Shown here: one piece after another, positions 42,693 to 51,364 of the stretch
Position numbering within the stretch: the first letter of the stretch is position 1
How the letters are laid out: each line of letters starts with the position of its first letter
Source: Lujinxingiaceae bacterium
GTDB taxonomy: Bacteria > Myxococcota_A > Bradymonadia > Bradymonadales > Bradymonadaceae
Assembly: GCA_013697635.1 (NCBI GenBank)
Contig: JACCWM010000133.1
Location: 55,513-119,512 of the forward strand
Direction: 5' to 3'
DNA length: 64,000 nt
Notes under the pieces: generated by a model
What the model saw: the letters and a program-made list of their open reading frames with translations, nothing else
Told to the model about the DNA's origin: nothing
The model's database searches: none
Made by a program: the position numbers and the translations under genes

Positions 42693-45560
42693 ATGAATGA
42701 TCATGTGAAGACCCAGGGGCCAGCGCTAGACGCTGCGTCGGTGATCGGAATTTTAGCCGCGAGGTTGGCGGGCATTCTGGTGGTGCTGACCCTGGCAGGC
42801 AGCGGTTGCATGCTCGACTTCGATGGCTTTGTCGCCGGCGATCCACCGACCAAACCCGACACCGCAACCACAGACTCCGGGGGCGACGACGCGCCGGACT
42901 CCGGCACCGATCCTGATGCTGACCACGACGCTGCGGCGCCCGATGCCGTCGGCGATTCCGACGCGGTGCTCACGGCCGACACCGACGACGACGACACCAC
43001 TCCTCCCTGGATGAACCTCAACGTCGGCGAGCGCTGCGAAGAAGACGCCGATTGCGGCGAGGCTGCGACGTGCATGGGCAATTACTGCACACGCGCCTGC
43101 ACGACCAACGACTGCCCCTCGGGGAGCACCTGTCGCGACGTTGGCAACGAGCGCGTCTGTGTGGCCGATTGCAGCGTCGCCAAGAGCTGTCAGGGCGTGG
43201 CATCACGCGACGATCTGGGCTGCGTCGACCTGGTTCAATTCGCACTGGCCGGCACGGCGCTGAGCATTGAGCGAGGCTGTCTGCCCGATGCCGACGGCGA
43301 CCGCGTCTACGACGCCCACGACAATTGCCCGGATGTGGCCAATGCCCAGCAACTCGACAGCGACGGTGACGGCCTGGGCGATGCCTGCGACCCCGAGATC
43401 TGGTGCCACCAGGGCGCGACCAACGGTCTGCTTGAGTATCCGGCCCAGAGCTACGCCGCGACAGGCTTTGCCACACCCGACATGATCGACGGTACCTGGC
43501 TGCCGATTTTGGGTGGTCGAACCCAACAAGGGTTGTCGCGCCAGATGGTCATTCTCAACCGAGAGAGCCAGAGCTGGAGCAGCCACCAGTTGCCTTATGC
43601 GGCCACCGGGCACAGCGTCGTCGCCTCGCGAAGCGGCAAGTTCGTGCTCTCGCCAGGTGAGATCCTCGACGACTCGGCACAGCTGGGACGCACGATCGCG
43701 CTCGACGCCCATGGCAACTCTAGCCTGGCCTTTGGCTTTAACTCGGATCTGCACGAGCCCACGATGATGACCACAGGCATTGGCGCCTTGCTCATGCATG
43801 CCTATTCGGCGCCGCGAAGCGGCGGGGGCACCTTCTACTCGTTTCGCCGCTATGACCCGGCAAGCCAGAGCTTTGCGACGCTGTTCAACGGTGTGACCAC
43901 CACACGCGTGCCCTGGCACGCCGGGCAGACGCTGCAAGGCGGCGCTTTCTTCTACACCGGTGGCGAGCCCACAGCCGGCATTGGCGGGCGCTTGATCATC
44001 TTCGGCCCCCACGGCGCACCCACGGCCAATCTCTCCTTGTATTTCCCAGAGCTGGACAGCGGCGAGGCCTTCTCGCCCTTTATTCTGGCTGGACCCGGCG
44101 ACCAGTACTTCGCCTTCGATCGCAATGGCGGCCAGGCCATGCGCCTCAACCTCGAAGGCGGGCTCTCCGAGCGCCTGCCCGATCTCGACCTTGACATCAG
44201 TGATCTGAGCGCCATGCAGTTTGTCGCAATGCCGCATGCGCGAGGCCTGCTCGTCGTCGGCCGAAAAGCCGGCGCCCCCGGTGAGTTGGTCGTGCGTGAG
44301 TTCAACCTCGCCTGTTTGAGCGGCGCCAATGCGCTCGACACCGACGAAGACGGCGTACCCGACGTGATCGATAATTGCCCCTTTGATTCCAATCCCGATC
44401 AGCTCGACGCCGACCAGGACCACCTCGGCGATGTCTGCGACCCGGATCGCGACGGCGACGGTATCGCCAATGGAGACGACTTCATCATCGTCAACGAGGA
44501 GATCGTCTGGCTCGATCTCGATAGCGACAACGACGGCATACCCAACGCCAACGACGACGACATCGACGGTGACGGTATCCCCAACGCGCAGGACCGCTTT
44601 CCGTTCGACACCAGCAACAATGGCATCCCCAACCGGCTGACCAGTGACTCCGATGGCGACGGCTACAGCGATGCTCAAGAGCGCGCTTCGGGAACTGACC
44701 CATTCAATCCGCTGAGCTTTCCTGGCTCCGGCCACGTCGTGATGGTGCGAGAGCGCGGTGAGGAGCGAAAGCTCGAGATCGCAGCCCTGGCCGATCTCGG
44801 CGCCGCGTTTGGCATTGACGTTCCTGCCAGCAAGAAACCCTATTGGCCGCGTTTCTCGGCCGATGGTGGAAACCTGACATTCTTACTCGGCGCACCGGGT
44901 ACGAGCCCGGAGTTTGCACGCGTGAGCGCCTCTCCGCAGGCCGGCGCCGCCGCCTCTGTGCACAATCTTGGCGTTCTGCTGCGCTCGGTCGATGTCGTCT
45001 CCGAAGACGCGCAGGGCTTGACCTCGGTGCTCGCCACACATGAGCGCTTTGGCCAGCCCGAGAACTGGCAGATATCTCACGTGACGCTCACCCCTCAGGT
45101 GGCCTTCAATCCCGTGGTTACGGCGCTGCCCAATCTGGCTGCCAACGCCCACTCATCGGGCCAAGTCTACTTTCTGGGCGCTCAGGCCGGCTGCACGTTT
45201 TGCATGCAACCCTATCAAGTGCCCATTGGCGGCGGCACACCCCGCTTGATCAGTCCCTCGATCCTCGGGCCGACGCATTTGACCGTCAACAATGGACGCG
45301 TCGTGCTGATCGGCGCCAACCCGGATACCCAACAAACAAGCGCCTATGTGGTCGAGAATTCCAACTTGCGCGAGCTACGCCCGCCGGGCGTGACCCGGGT
45401 CAACTCCGTGAAATTGCTCGACCAGAACAACCACGTCCTGCTCTCAGGGGCCGGCGATCAGGGCGGCTTCTCACTGTGGTTTTTCAACGGCATCACCCAG
45501 CGCTGGCACATGGTGCTCGACGATGACCGTGACGTGCTCGAGATCGATTGGCGTCCTTAG
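42693..45560 (+). CDS. Lipoprotein with EGF-like and thrombospondin type-3 repeats
   Basis: 955 residues. Lipobox LAGSGC with Cys39, then an Asp/Ala/Pro-rich linker (~45-110) of the kind that carries surface lipoproteins away from the membrane. A Cys-rich block follows (~115-190, GERCEEDADCGEAATCMGNYC). Thrombospondin type-3 Ca2+-binding repeats occur twice: ~193-235 (DADGDRVYDAHDNCPDVAN, DSDGDGLGDACD) and ~549-670 (DTDEDGVPDVIDNCP, DGDGIANGDD, DSDNDGIPN). Between and after them are WD/Kelch-like blade patterns suggesting beta-propellers. This composition is typical of secreted surface proteins in Bradymonadales/Myxococcota. Confidence 0.88.
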   Translation: MNDHVKTQGPALDAASVIGILAARLAGILVVLTLAGSGCMLDFDGFVAGDPPTKPDTATTDSGGDDAPDSGTDPDADHDAAAPDAVGDSDAVLTADTDDDDTTPPWMNLNVGERCEEDADCGEAATCMGNYCTRACTTNDCPSGSTCRDVGNERVCVADCSVAKSCQGVASRDDLGCVDLVQFALAGTALSIERGCLPDADGDRVYDAHDNCPDVANAQQLDSDGDGLGDACDPEIWCHQGATNGLLEYPAQSYAATGFATPDMIDGTWLPILGGRTQQGLSRQMVILNRESQSWSSHQLPYAATGHSVVASRSGKFVLSPGEILDDSAQLGRTIALDAHGNSSLAFGFNSDLHEPTMMTTGIGALLMHAYSAPRSGGGTFYSFRRYDPASQSFATLFNGVTTTRVPWHAGQTLQGGAFFYTGGEPTAGIGGRLIIFGPHGAPTANLSLYFPELDSGEAFSPFILAGPGDQYFAFDRNGGQAMRLNLEGGLSERLPDLDLDISDLSAMQFVAMPHARGLLVVGRKAGAPGELVVREFNLACLSGANALDTDEDGVPDVIDNCPFDSNPDQLDADQDHLGDVCDPDRDGDGIANGDDFIIVNEEIVWLDLDSDNDGIPNANDDDIDGDGIPNAQDRFPFDTSNNGIPNRLTSDSDGDGYSDAQERASGTDPFNPLSFPGSGHVVMVRERGEERKLEIAALADLGAAFGIDVPASKKPYWPRFSADGGNLTFLLGAPGTSPEFARVSASPQAGAAASVHNLGVLLRSVDVVSEDAQGLTSVLATHERFGQPENWQISHVTLTPQVAFNPVVTALPNLAANAHSSGQVYFLGAQAGCTFCMQPYQVPIGGGTPRLISPSILGPTHLTVNNGRVVLIGANPDTQQTSAYVVENSNLRELRPPGVTRVNSVKLLDQNNHVLLSGAGDQGGFSLWFFNGITQRWHMVLDDDRDVLEIDWRP

Positions 45561-45726
45561 AAGCATAATGAGTGTAGATCCATGAGCGACAATCGGACGT
45601 TCGCATAAATACGAAAGCCTGCTAGACTCGAACCCGCACTCAGACGCGGTGGTCTCCGAAGCACTGATTTTGACATGAAGATGCCTTCGAAAATCGCTTT
45701 GCGCAAAAGCTCACGATGAATTGATC

Positions 45727-47661
45727 ATGGCGCAACCCTTCCCACAGAGCTTTGGCCCCTACACCCTGCACGAGCTCGTTGCGCGCGGAGGCATGGCCGA
45801 GATTTATCGTGCGACGATGCCTGGCATCGGCGGCTTCGAGAAGACCGTCGCGATCAAGAAGATCTTGCCGCATCTGGCGGAGAACGAAGAATTCATCACG
45901 ATGCTCATCGATGAAGCGCGTATCATCGTCAGCATCAATCACTTCAACATCGCCCAGGTCTACGATCTGGGCCGCATCGACGACACCTACTACATCGCCA
46001 TGGAGTTTATCCACGGCGTGGATTTGTCGGGCATCATCAAGACGCTGGCCAAGCAAAGCCGTTTCGTTCCCTTCGATCACGCAGCCTACATCGGCTCGGG
46101 CATCTGCGCCGGCCTGCACGTGGCACACTCCAAGGCCGACGAGCGCGGTCGCCCCTTGAACATCGTGCACCGCGATATCAGCCCGCACAACGTGCTGCTC
46201 AGCTTTGCCGGCGACGTCAAGATCATCGATTTCGGCGTGGCCAAGGCCAGCGTCAAAGAGACTCACACCCAGATGGGCGTGATCAAAGGCAAGCTTTTGT
46301 ACATGGCGCCCGAACAAGCCATGGCCAAGGAGATCGACGGTCGGGCGGACTTGTTTGCTGCCGGCCTGGTCATCTACAAAATGCTGACCAACCGCCTGCC
46401 TTTCGAAGGGGACAACGAGTTTCAGATCTACAACAACATCTTGTCCAAAGATGTGGTTCCCCCGCGCGCCATCAATCCCGAGGTTCCCGAAGAGTTCAAC
46501 GCGATCGTCATGAAGATGCTCTCGCGCGAGCCCGATGATCGCTACCAGGATGGCTACGCAGCCAAACAAGCGCTCGACCGCCTGCTCTACAGCATCTCGC
46601 CGGGCTACACGGTCAATCGACTCAGCCGCTATGTCGAGGACAACTTCTCCAATCTGGTCGTGCGCAATCCCAGCCAGCAGGAGTCTTCGGGCCCATCGGG
46701 GCTCTCGCCCAAGACCCCGTCGTCCAACCAGCATGCCACGGGCCAGCAGATCTTTGACGATTTGCCCGAGATCGGTCTGGATTCGATCGACGACGTTCGC
46801 GAAACCGTCGACTTGGCGTCGGCGCATCCCGGTCTAAACCCGGGCTTTGGTGCTGCGCAAAGACCCTCATCGGTGCCCTTTGGCGGCCCGCCGACGTCCA
46901 ACTTTCGTGCATCGACCGGCCAGGAAGACACCGGCCAGTTCCAGGTTCCGGTCGCAGCCGGCGCCCCGGAGACTGCCCAGGCTAAGCGCGGGCTTCCCCC
47001 GGCAGCCTATGCGGTGATCGGGGTTGGTTTGCTGATCGCCGCTCTGCTCGCCTACACGTTGGTGGTTTCCAAGCCGCCCGTCGAGCCCGAGGGTGACGTG
47101 GCCGTTGCACCTGTGGTGGTGCGTGCTCCCAAAGCCTTTGTGACCGTGCATCTCGAGACCAATCCAGACGGCGCAAGCCTCTATCGCGACAACAGTTTTG
47201 TAGGAATCACGCCGATCACCCTCGATCTCGAAAACTCCGAGCAGCCGATCACGTACGCCTTTCGAAAAGAGGGTTATGTGGAGCGCGTCGTCAGCCTCGT
47301 GCCCGACGACGATATCAGCCACACCATTGAGCTCGTTGCCGACGAGGGGGCCAGCGACGAACCCGAAGAAGTCGCCGCCGACATCAAGGTCGAACCAGCC
47401 AAGGTCGAGCCAGCCAAGGTCGAGCCAGCCAAGGTTGCGGCACAACCGGTGGTCACCAAGACGGCGCCTGTGCGCGAAGTTGCTAAAACGGCCCCGCAGA
47501 CAAAGACCACCACACGGACCAAGACGGCCCCAACAGAGAAGAAGGTCGACAAGGCCAATGACTGGTTCGACGTCGACGCCACGCCGACCAAAAAGAAGAC
47601 AACGGAAAAAAAGAAGGGTAGCGGCGCAAACGTTGACATCCTCGACCCCTTCGATCTGTAA
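45727..47661 (+). CDS. Transmembrane Ser/Thr protein kinase with PEGA domain
   Basis: ATG 45727 is the kinase start. Kinase domain ~12-285: ARGGMAEIYRA loop, Lys44 (VAIKKI), catalytic Asp150 in HRDISPHN, DFG at 168-170, LLYMAPEQ. Catalytically complete. Residues 290-420 are a flexible Ser/Pro-rich juxtamembrane segment, the membrane helix is ~424-447, and an external PEGA domain (~468-535, VTVHLETNPDGASLYRDNSFVGITP) follows. The tail has KVEPA repeated three or four times and a Lys/Thr-rich end. The next gene starts 22 bp on and also carries a PEGA-type segment, so the two are likely partners. Confidence 0.94.
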   Translation: MAQPFPQSFGPYTLHELVARGGMAEIYRATMPGIGGFEKTVAIKKILPHLAENEEFITMLIDEARIIVSINHFNIAQVYDLGRIDDTYYIAMEFIHGVDLSGIIKTLAKQSRFVPFDHAAYIGSGICAGLHVAHSKADERGRPLNIVHRDISPHNVLLSFAGDVKIIDFGVAKASVKETHTQMGVIKGKLLYMAPEQAMAKEIDGRADLFAAGLVIYKMLTNRLPFEGDNEFQIYNNILSKDVVPPRAINPEVPEEFNAIVMKMLSREPDDRYQDGYAAKQALDRLLYSISPGYTVNRLSRYVEDNFSNLVVRNPSQQESSGPSGLSPKTPSSNQHATGQQIFDDLPEIGLDSIDDVRETVDLASAHPGLNPGFGAAQRPSSVPFGGPPTSNFRASTGQEDTGQFQVPVAAGAPETAQAKRGLPPAAYAVIGVGLLIAALLAYTLVVSKPPVEPEGDVAVAPVVVRAPKAFVTVHLETNPDGASLYRDNSFVGITPITLDLENSEQPITYAFRKEGYVERVVSLVPDDDISHTIELVADEGASDEPEEVAADIKVEPAKVEPAKVEPAKVAAQPVVTKTAPVREVAKTAPQTKTTTRTKTAPTEKKVDKANDWFDVDATPTKKKTTEKKKGSGANVDILDPFDL

Positions 47662-47683
47662 CCTGAAGAAGAGTAGCCAATCC

Positions 47684-48874
47684 ATGATGATACGCCCCCA
47701 CACAAATTTCGCGGCTCGGCTTCTGGCAGGCTTGCTGCTCACCGCCACGATGACGGGCGTGCTCTTGGCGCAGCCGAGCGATGCCGCAGCCCAGAGCCGT
47801 GAGCAGATGGCCGAGGCCCGCGAGCATTTCCTCAATGGCCGAAAGCTCTACGAAAGCGCCGAATACCTGGCTGCGGCCGAGTCCTTTCGCAAGGCCTATG
47901 AGCTCTCCAATCGCACGGAGTTGCTCTACAACGTCGGCCAAGCCTACCGTTTGGCCGACCGCCTCGAGGAAGCCGAAAAGTATTTCCAGGAGTACCTCAC
48001 CGAGCAGCCCGATGCCGCCAACGCCGAGGAAGTCGTCGAGACGATCATCGAGATTCAACAGGCCATGGCCGCTCGCATGGCCTCGGTTGCCGTGCAAAGT
48101 GAACCCGGCCAGCGCTCGGTCTTTGTCGACAACGAGAAGGAAGCGCGCTGCAAGAGCCCCTGCAACCTCAGTCTGACACCGGGAACCTATACCATTCACG
48201 TGCGTGACGAGGGCTGGATCACAGCAAGCCAGAAAGTCAGCGTCAACTCAGGTGACAAGAGCCAGCTCAACTTCAGGCTCGAGAAAAACGTGGTCAAGGG
48301 AGCACTTGTGCTGCACACCGACGTGCGCCAGGGCCTCTTGCGCGTGGCGCCGAGCATCGAGCGCACCTTGCCGCTAAGCGAGCCCCTTCGCCTCGAGCCC
48401 GGCCTGCATCAAGTCGAAATCACCAGCGGCTCGCGCGGACACTGGCGTGGCCAGATCACGATCGAACCCGATGCCACCACCGAGATCCTCGTGCCAATGC
48501 AAGCCTTGACCGACGCCCAGCAAGCCGCAAGCCCGCTCAAATCGGTGGCCTATGGCCTGGGCGGCGCAACCCTGGCATTTGTCACCGGTGCGGTGATCAT
48601 GGGCATGCAGGCCAGCTCGACCCACCAGGCGCTCGAGACCCAACGCCAGGCCTTTGGCTCAGTCAACAACGAGCTGCTCGAGCAAGGCAGAAGCGAGCAA
48701 TTTGGGGCCAACCTGCTCTGGGGCGCCAGCGCACTGACCCTGCTGAGCGGCGTCGGCCTCTACGTTTGGGACTGGATGGCTGATGGTGACGAGCCGGCCC
48801 AGGCAGCAAGCAGTTCGGACGCCACGAGCTACCCGGAACCGGCACCGAACACCGGCGTCGAGCTGCTCGACTAG
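47684..48874 (+). CDS. Exported TPR/PEGA-like membrane protein
   Basis: ATG 47684, with GAAGAAGAG upstream, gives a signal peptide cut near AAAQS (residue 35). The 396 residues include one or two TPR units (~38-120, AREHFLNGRKLYESAEYLAAAESFRKAYELS), then PEGA-like sandwiches (VAVQSEPGQRSVFVDNEKEA, CNLSLTPGTYTIHVRDEGW) and two hydrophobic segments near the end (~285-310 and 345-365). TPR plus PEGA plus late membrane helices is a common arrangement downstream of kinase genes in this group. It may sense or transduce envelope status together with the kinase; this is inference. Confidence 0.85.
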   Translation: MMIRPHTNFAARLLAGLLLTATMTGVLLAQPSDAAAQSREQMAEAREHFLNGRKLYESAEYLAAAESFRKAYELSNRTELLYNVGQAYRLADRLEEAEKYFQEYLTEQPDAANAEEVVETIIEIQQAMAARMASVAVQSEPGQRSVFVDNEKEARCKSPCNLSLTPGTYTIHVRDEGWITASQKVSVNSGDKSQLNFRLEKNVVKGALVLHTDVRQGLLRVAPSIERTLPLSEPLRLEPGLHQVEITSGSRGHWRGQITIEPDATTEILVPMQALTDAQQAASPLKSVAYGLGGATLAFVTGAVIMGMQASSTHQALETQRQAFGSVNNELLEQGRSEQFGANLLWGASALTLLSGVGLYVWDWMADGDEPAQAASSSDATSYPEPAPNTGVELLD

Positions 48875-48880
48875 CAGCGC

Positions 48881-49168
48881 TCAAAGTAAGAAGCGCACAC
48901 CCTCGACGACGCGCAGCAACTCGTAGATGTCGAGCACGGCTTCGGCTTCGTGCACTTCGACCGTCAAGGTCACTGAAAGATGTTTGCCTCCGGAGCTCTC
49001 GCGCGTTGAAATCGAAATCTCCGACGGCTCGCCCAGCACAATCACGGCCGCCTGCACCACCCGCGAGATGAATTCCGGTGAGTTGGTCCCGATGACCTTG
49101 AAGACATAGCTGCCGGGAAATTCATGTACAGCTTTGAGTTTATCGAGTAGTGAGCTGCGCTCTGTCAT
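48881..49168 (-). CDS. DUF493 (YbeD-like) family protein
   Basis: 95 residues; GAGGTGTCC precedes ATG 49168. Family features are clear: FPGSYVFKVIGTNSPEFISRVVQAAV and the beta-alpha-beta ACT-like ending (SVTLTVEVHEAEAVLDIYELLRVVEGVRFLL). The E. coli relative YbeD is a small ferredoxin/ACT-like fold protein, cytoplasmic, possibly regulatory. Its stop lies six bases from the stop of the convergent upstream gene. Confidence 0.92.
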   Translation of the reverse strand: MTERSSLLDKLKAVHEFPGSYVFKVIGTNSPEFISRVVQAAVIVLGEPSEISISTRESSGGKHLSVTLTVEVHEAEAVLDIYELLRVVEGVRFLL

Positions 49169-49284
49169 GGACACCTCGAGGCTGCTGCAAAGAATCCAAA
49201 CCATCTGCGGCCGTGCGCAACCGCCAACGTTACTGATAAAATACTAACAACCCAAGTGGGTCGTTCCATTCAATGGTGGCGAAG

Positions 49285-49860
49285 ATGAACCACAAACTCA
49301 TTCTGGCCTCGGGCTCAGGCTACAAGCAAGAGCTCTTGACGCGCCTGGCCCTGCCCTTTGAGGCGCTCAGCGCCGAGATCAACGAGCGCCCCCAGTCAGG
49401 CGAGGTGCCCGACGCCATTGCCCGTCGCCTCGCACGTGAAAAGGCCTTGGCCGTTCACGCGCTGCAACCGGAGGCCTTTGTGATCGGCGCCGATCAGATC
49501 ATCGCACTGGGCGGCGCAGTATTCTCCAAGCCGGGCTCGCTGCAGGACGCCGAGGCCCAGCTTCGCCGCCTGAGCGGACACGTCCACGATCTTTTCACCG
49601 CCGTTGCTGTCGTGGCGCCAGACGGCACGGTGTTTGAGGATCTCGTTCATTTTGCCATGGATATGCGCGCGATCTCCTCAGCCGAGATCACCGCCTACGT
49701 CGGCCAGGACTTGCCCACCGACTGTGCGGGCGCCTACAAGATCGAGGCCGGCGGCATCCGGCTATTTCGCTCGTTGCAAGGCGACGACTATACCGCCATC
49801 GTCGGCTTGCCTCTGACCCGCGTCTGGCGCCTGCTCGAGGCCGCCGGCTACTTTCCTTGA
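49285..49860 (+). CDS. Maf-like nucleotide pyrophosphatase, YceF type
   Basis: House-cleaning NTP pyrophosphatase. I prefer ATG 49285 (MNHKLILASGSG) over ATG 49273 because it matches the family start. Conserved elements: LILASGSGYKQELL, EKALAV, VIGADQII (the DQ type seen in YceF/7-methyl-GTP enzymes rather than the DT type of dTTP/UTP enzymes), KPGS..DAEAQLRRLSGHVHDL, and GAYKIEAGGIRLFRSLQGDDYTAIVGLPL. The usual basic pair in the first motif (SxxRR) is replaced by YKQ, which may alter substrate contact. 191 residues, normal. Confidence 0.93.
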   Translation: MNHKLILASGSGYKQELLTRLALPFEALSAEINERPQSGEVPDAIARRLAREKALAVHALQPEAFVIGADQIIALGGAVFSKPGSLQDAEAQLRRLSGHVHDLFTAVAVVAPDGTVFEDLVHFAMDMRAISSAEITAYVGQDLPTDCAGAYKIEAGGIRLFRSLQGDDYTAIVGLPLTRVWRLLEAAGYFP

Positions 49861-49874
49861 CCCAAGAAAACAAC

Positions 49875-50795
49875 ATGAGCTTTGAGACTCTCGAGCGCTA
49901 CCGCCCCTTCATCGACGACTGGGATGGCTTTGTCGCGGCCCTTTCGCGTCCGCTCCCAATTTGCGTGTGGACCAACACACTGAAGTCCACGCCCGAGCAG
50001 CTCGCCCAGTGGATGGCCGAGGGCGGCTATCCGATCGATCCGGTGAGTTGGTACGCGCGCGCCTTCAAGCTGCCATCCAACGCCAGTCCGGGCAACCGCA
50101 TCGAGTACGTCGCCGGGCTCTACCATGTGCAAGAGGAGGCCTCGCTGCTGCCCGTAGTCTTGCTCGATCCTCAGCCCCACGAGCGCATCTTCGATATGTG
50201 CGCGGCGCCGGGCAACAAGACCGCGCAGATCGCCGTGCACATGCAAAACACCGGAACGGTGCTGGCCAACGATCGCGACTTTCGCCGCGTGCGCGCCATC
50301 GGCCATGCCCTCGAACGCCTGGGCTTGCACAACACGACGACGACCACCTTCGACGCCGCCAACTTCCCGCGTGAGTCGGGCCCTTTCGACCGAATCCTGG
50401 CCGATGTGCCCTGCTCCTGCGAGGGCACGTCTCGAAAAAACCCCGAGGTGCTCGACCCGACGCGCGGCATTGGGCTGGCCTCAGGCTTGCAAAAAGCGAT
50501 CTTGAAGAAGGCCGTCCAACTCTGCCGCCCAGGCGGCCGAATCGTCTACTCGACGTGCACCTATGCGCCCGAGGAGAACGAGATGGTCGTCAATGACGCG
50601 CTCGGCGAGGCCGGCCACAACATGCTACGCATGATCCCGGCACAGATTCCAGGCTTCAAGAGCGCGCCCGGTCTGCTAGAGTGGCAGGGGCAAAGCTTTG
50701 ACCCACAAATGAAACAGGCCATGCGCGTCTACCCCCATCACAACGACACCGGGGGCTTCTTTGTCGCCGTGCTCGAGAAGGGACCCTTTACATGA
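49875..50795 (+). CDS. RsmB/NOL1-NOP2-type RNA m5C methyltransferase
   Basis: Methylates cytosine-5 in rRNA or tRNA using SAM. ATG 49875 is chosen; the upstream in-frame TTG would overlap maf. The 306 residues contain the SAM motif DMCAAPGNKTAQIA (107-120) and both catalytic cysteines: motif IV DVPCSCEGTSRKNP with Cys180/Cys182 and motif VI YSTCTYAPEENE with Cys228. The N-terminal region is short and the PUA-like RNA-binding extension seen in RsmF is missing from this chain. The next gene overlaps by four bases and may supply it. Confidence 0.93.
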   Translation: MSFETLERYRPFIDDWDGFVAALSRPLPICVWTNTLKSTPEQLAQWMAEGGYPIDPVSWYARAFKLPSNASPGNRIEYVAGLYHVQEEASLLPVVLLDPQPHERIFDMCAAPGNKTAQIAVHMQNTGTVLANDRDFRRVRAIGHALERLGLHNTTTTTFDAANFPRESGPFDRILADVPCSCEGTSRKNPEVLDPTRGIGLASGLQKAILKKAVQLCRPGGRIVYSTCTYAPEENEMVVNDALGEAGHNMLRMIPAQIPGFKSAPGLLEWQGQSFDPQMKQAMRVYPHHNDTGGFFVAVLEKGPFT

Positions 50796-51364
50796 CCCAG
50801 CCCCTCGAACCATCCGCCCCTTCGAACGACACGCGCTCGGCGCTCGAGCAGGTCGTCACCGTGATCGATGCCGCGCCTTGCTTTGCGATGCTCGAGTCGC
50901 GCTTTGGTATCGCCCCGCACACCTTCGCCGGGCTCTGCCTGGTTCAGTCCAATCCCAAAGTGGTGCACATCGTCAACGCCGATCATCAGCCCCCGCTTCG
51001 CCCCGCGCCGGACACCATCGGCATGCCCTTTATGCGCATCAAGATGATTCACCCCAAGCTGACGACGGCCGCCGTGATGCGCTTTGGCAACGCTGCGACG
51101 CAAAATGTGCTCGCCAGCGCCGAAAAACGCCAAATCCGTGCCTTCATCGCCCGCCAGGACATCGAGGTATCCGCCGAGGAGGCTGCCAATTTCACCGGCC
51201 GCGGCTATGTGCTCATCGGATACCGCAACATGATGCTCGGTATGGGCTTTTATGCCCCTTATGACCGCCCGGGCCAGACCGTCGGCGTGGTTCAAAGCCT
51301 GTTCCCTAAAGCCTGGTCGGTCGCCAGCGATCGCAACCCATTTGGCGAGGCCGATGTCGAGTGA
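50792..51364 (+). CDS. Possible RNA-binding (PUA-like) partner of the m5C methyltransferase
   Basis: 190 residues, ATGA overlap with the methyltransferase gene, so the two are translated together. The sequence has no methyltransferase motifs. Its middle and end (KLTTAAVMRFGNAATQNVL; IRAFIARQDIEV; GRGYVLIGYRNMMLGMGFY; VVQSLFPKAW) resemble the C-terminal RNA-binding segments of RsmF/NSUN-type proteins, in which 'GYVLIGY...LG.GFY' and a final 'SLxPKAW' close the chain. I infer a split enzyme. The stop overlaps the start of the next gene by 11 bp. Confidence 0.65.
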   Translation: MTQPLEPSAPSNDTRSALEQVVTVIDAAPCFAMLESRFGIAPHTFAGLCLVQSNPKVVHIVNADHQPPLRPAPDTIGMPFMRIKMIHPKLTTAAVMRFGNAATQNVLASAEKRQIRAFIARQDIEVSAEEAANFTGRGYVLIGYRNMMLGMGFYAPYDRPGQTVGVVQSLFPKAWSVASDRNPFGEADVE

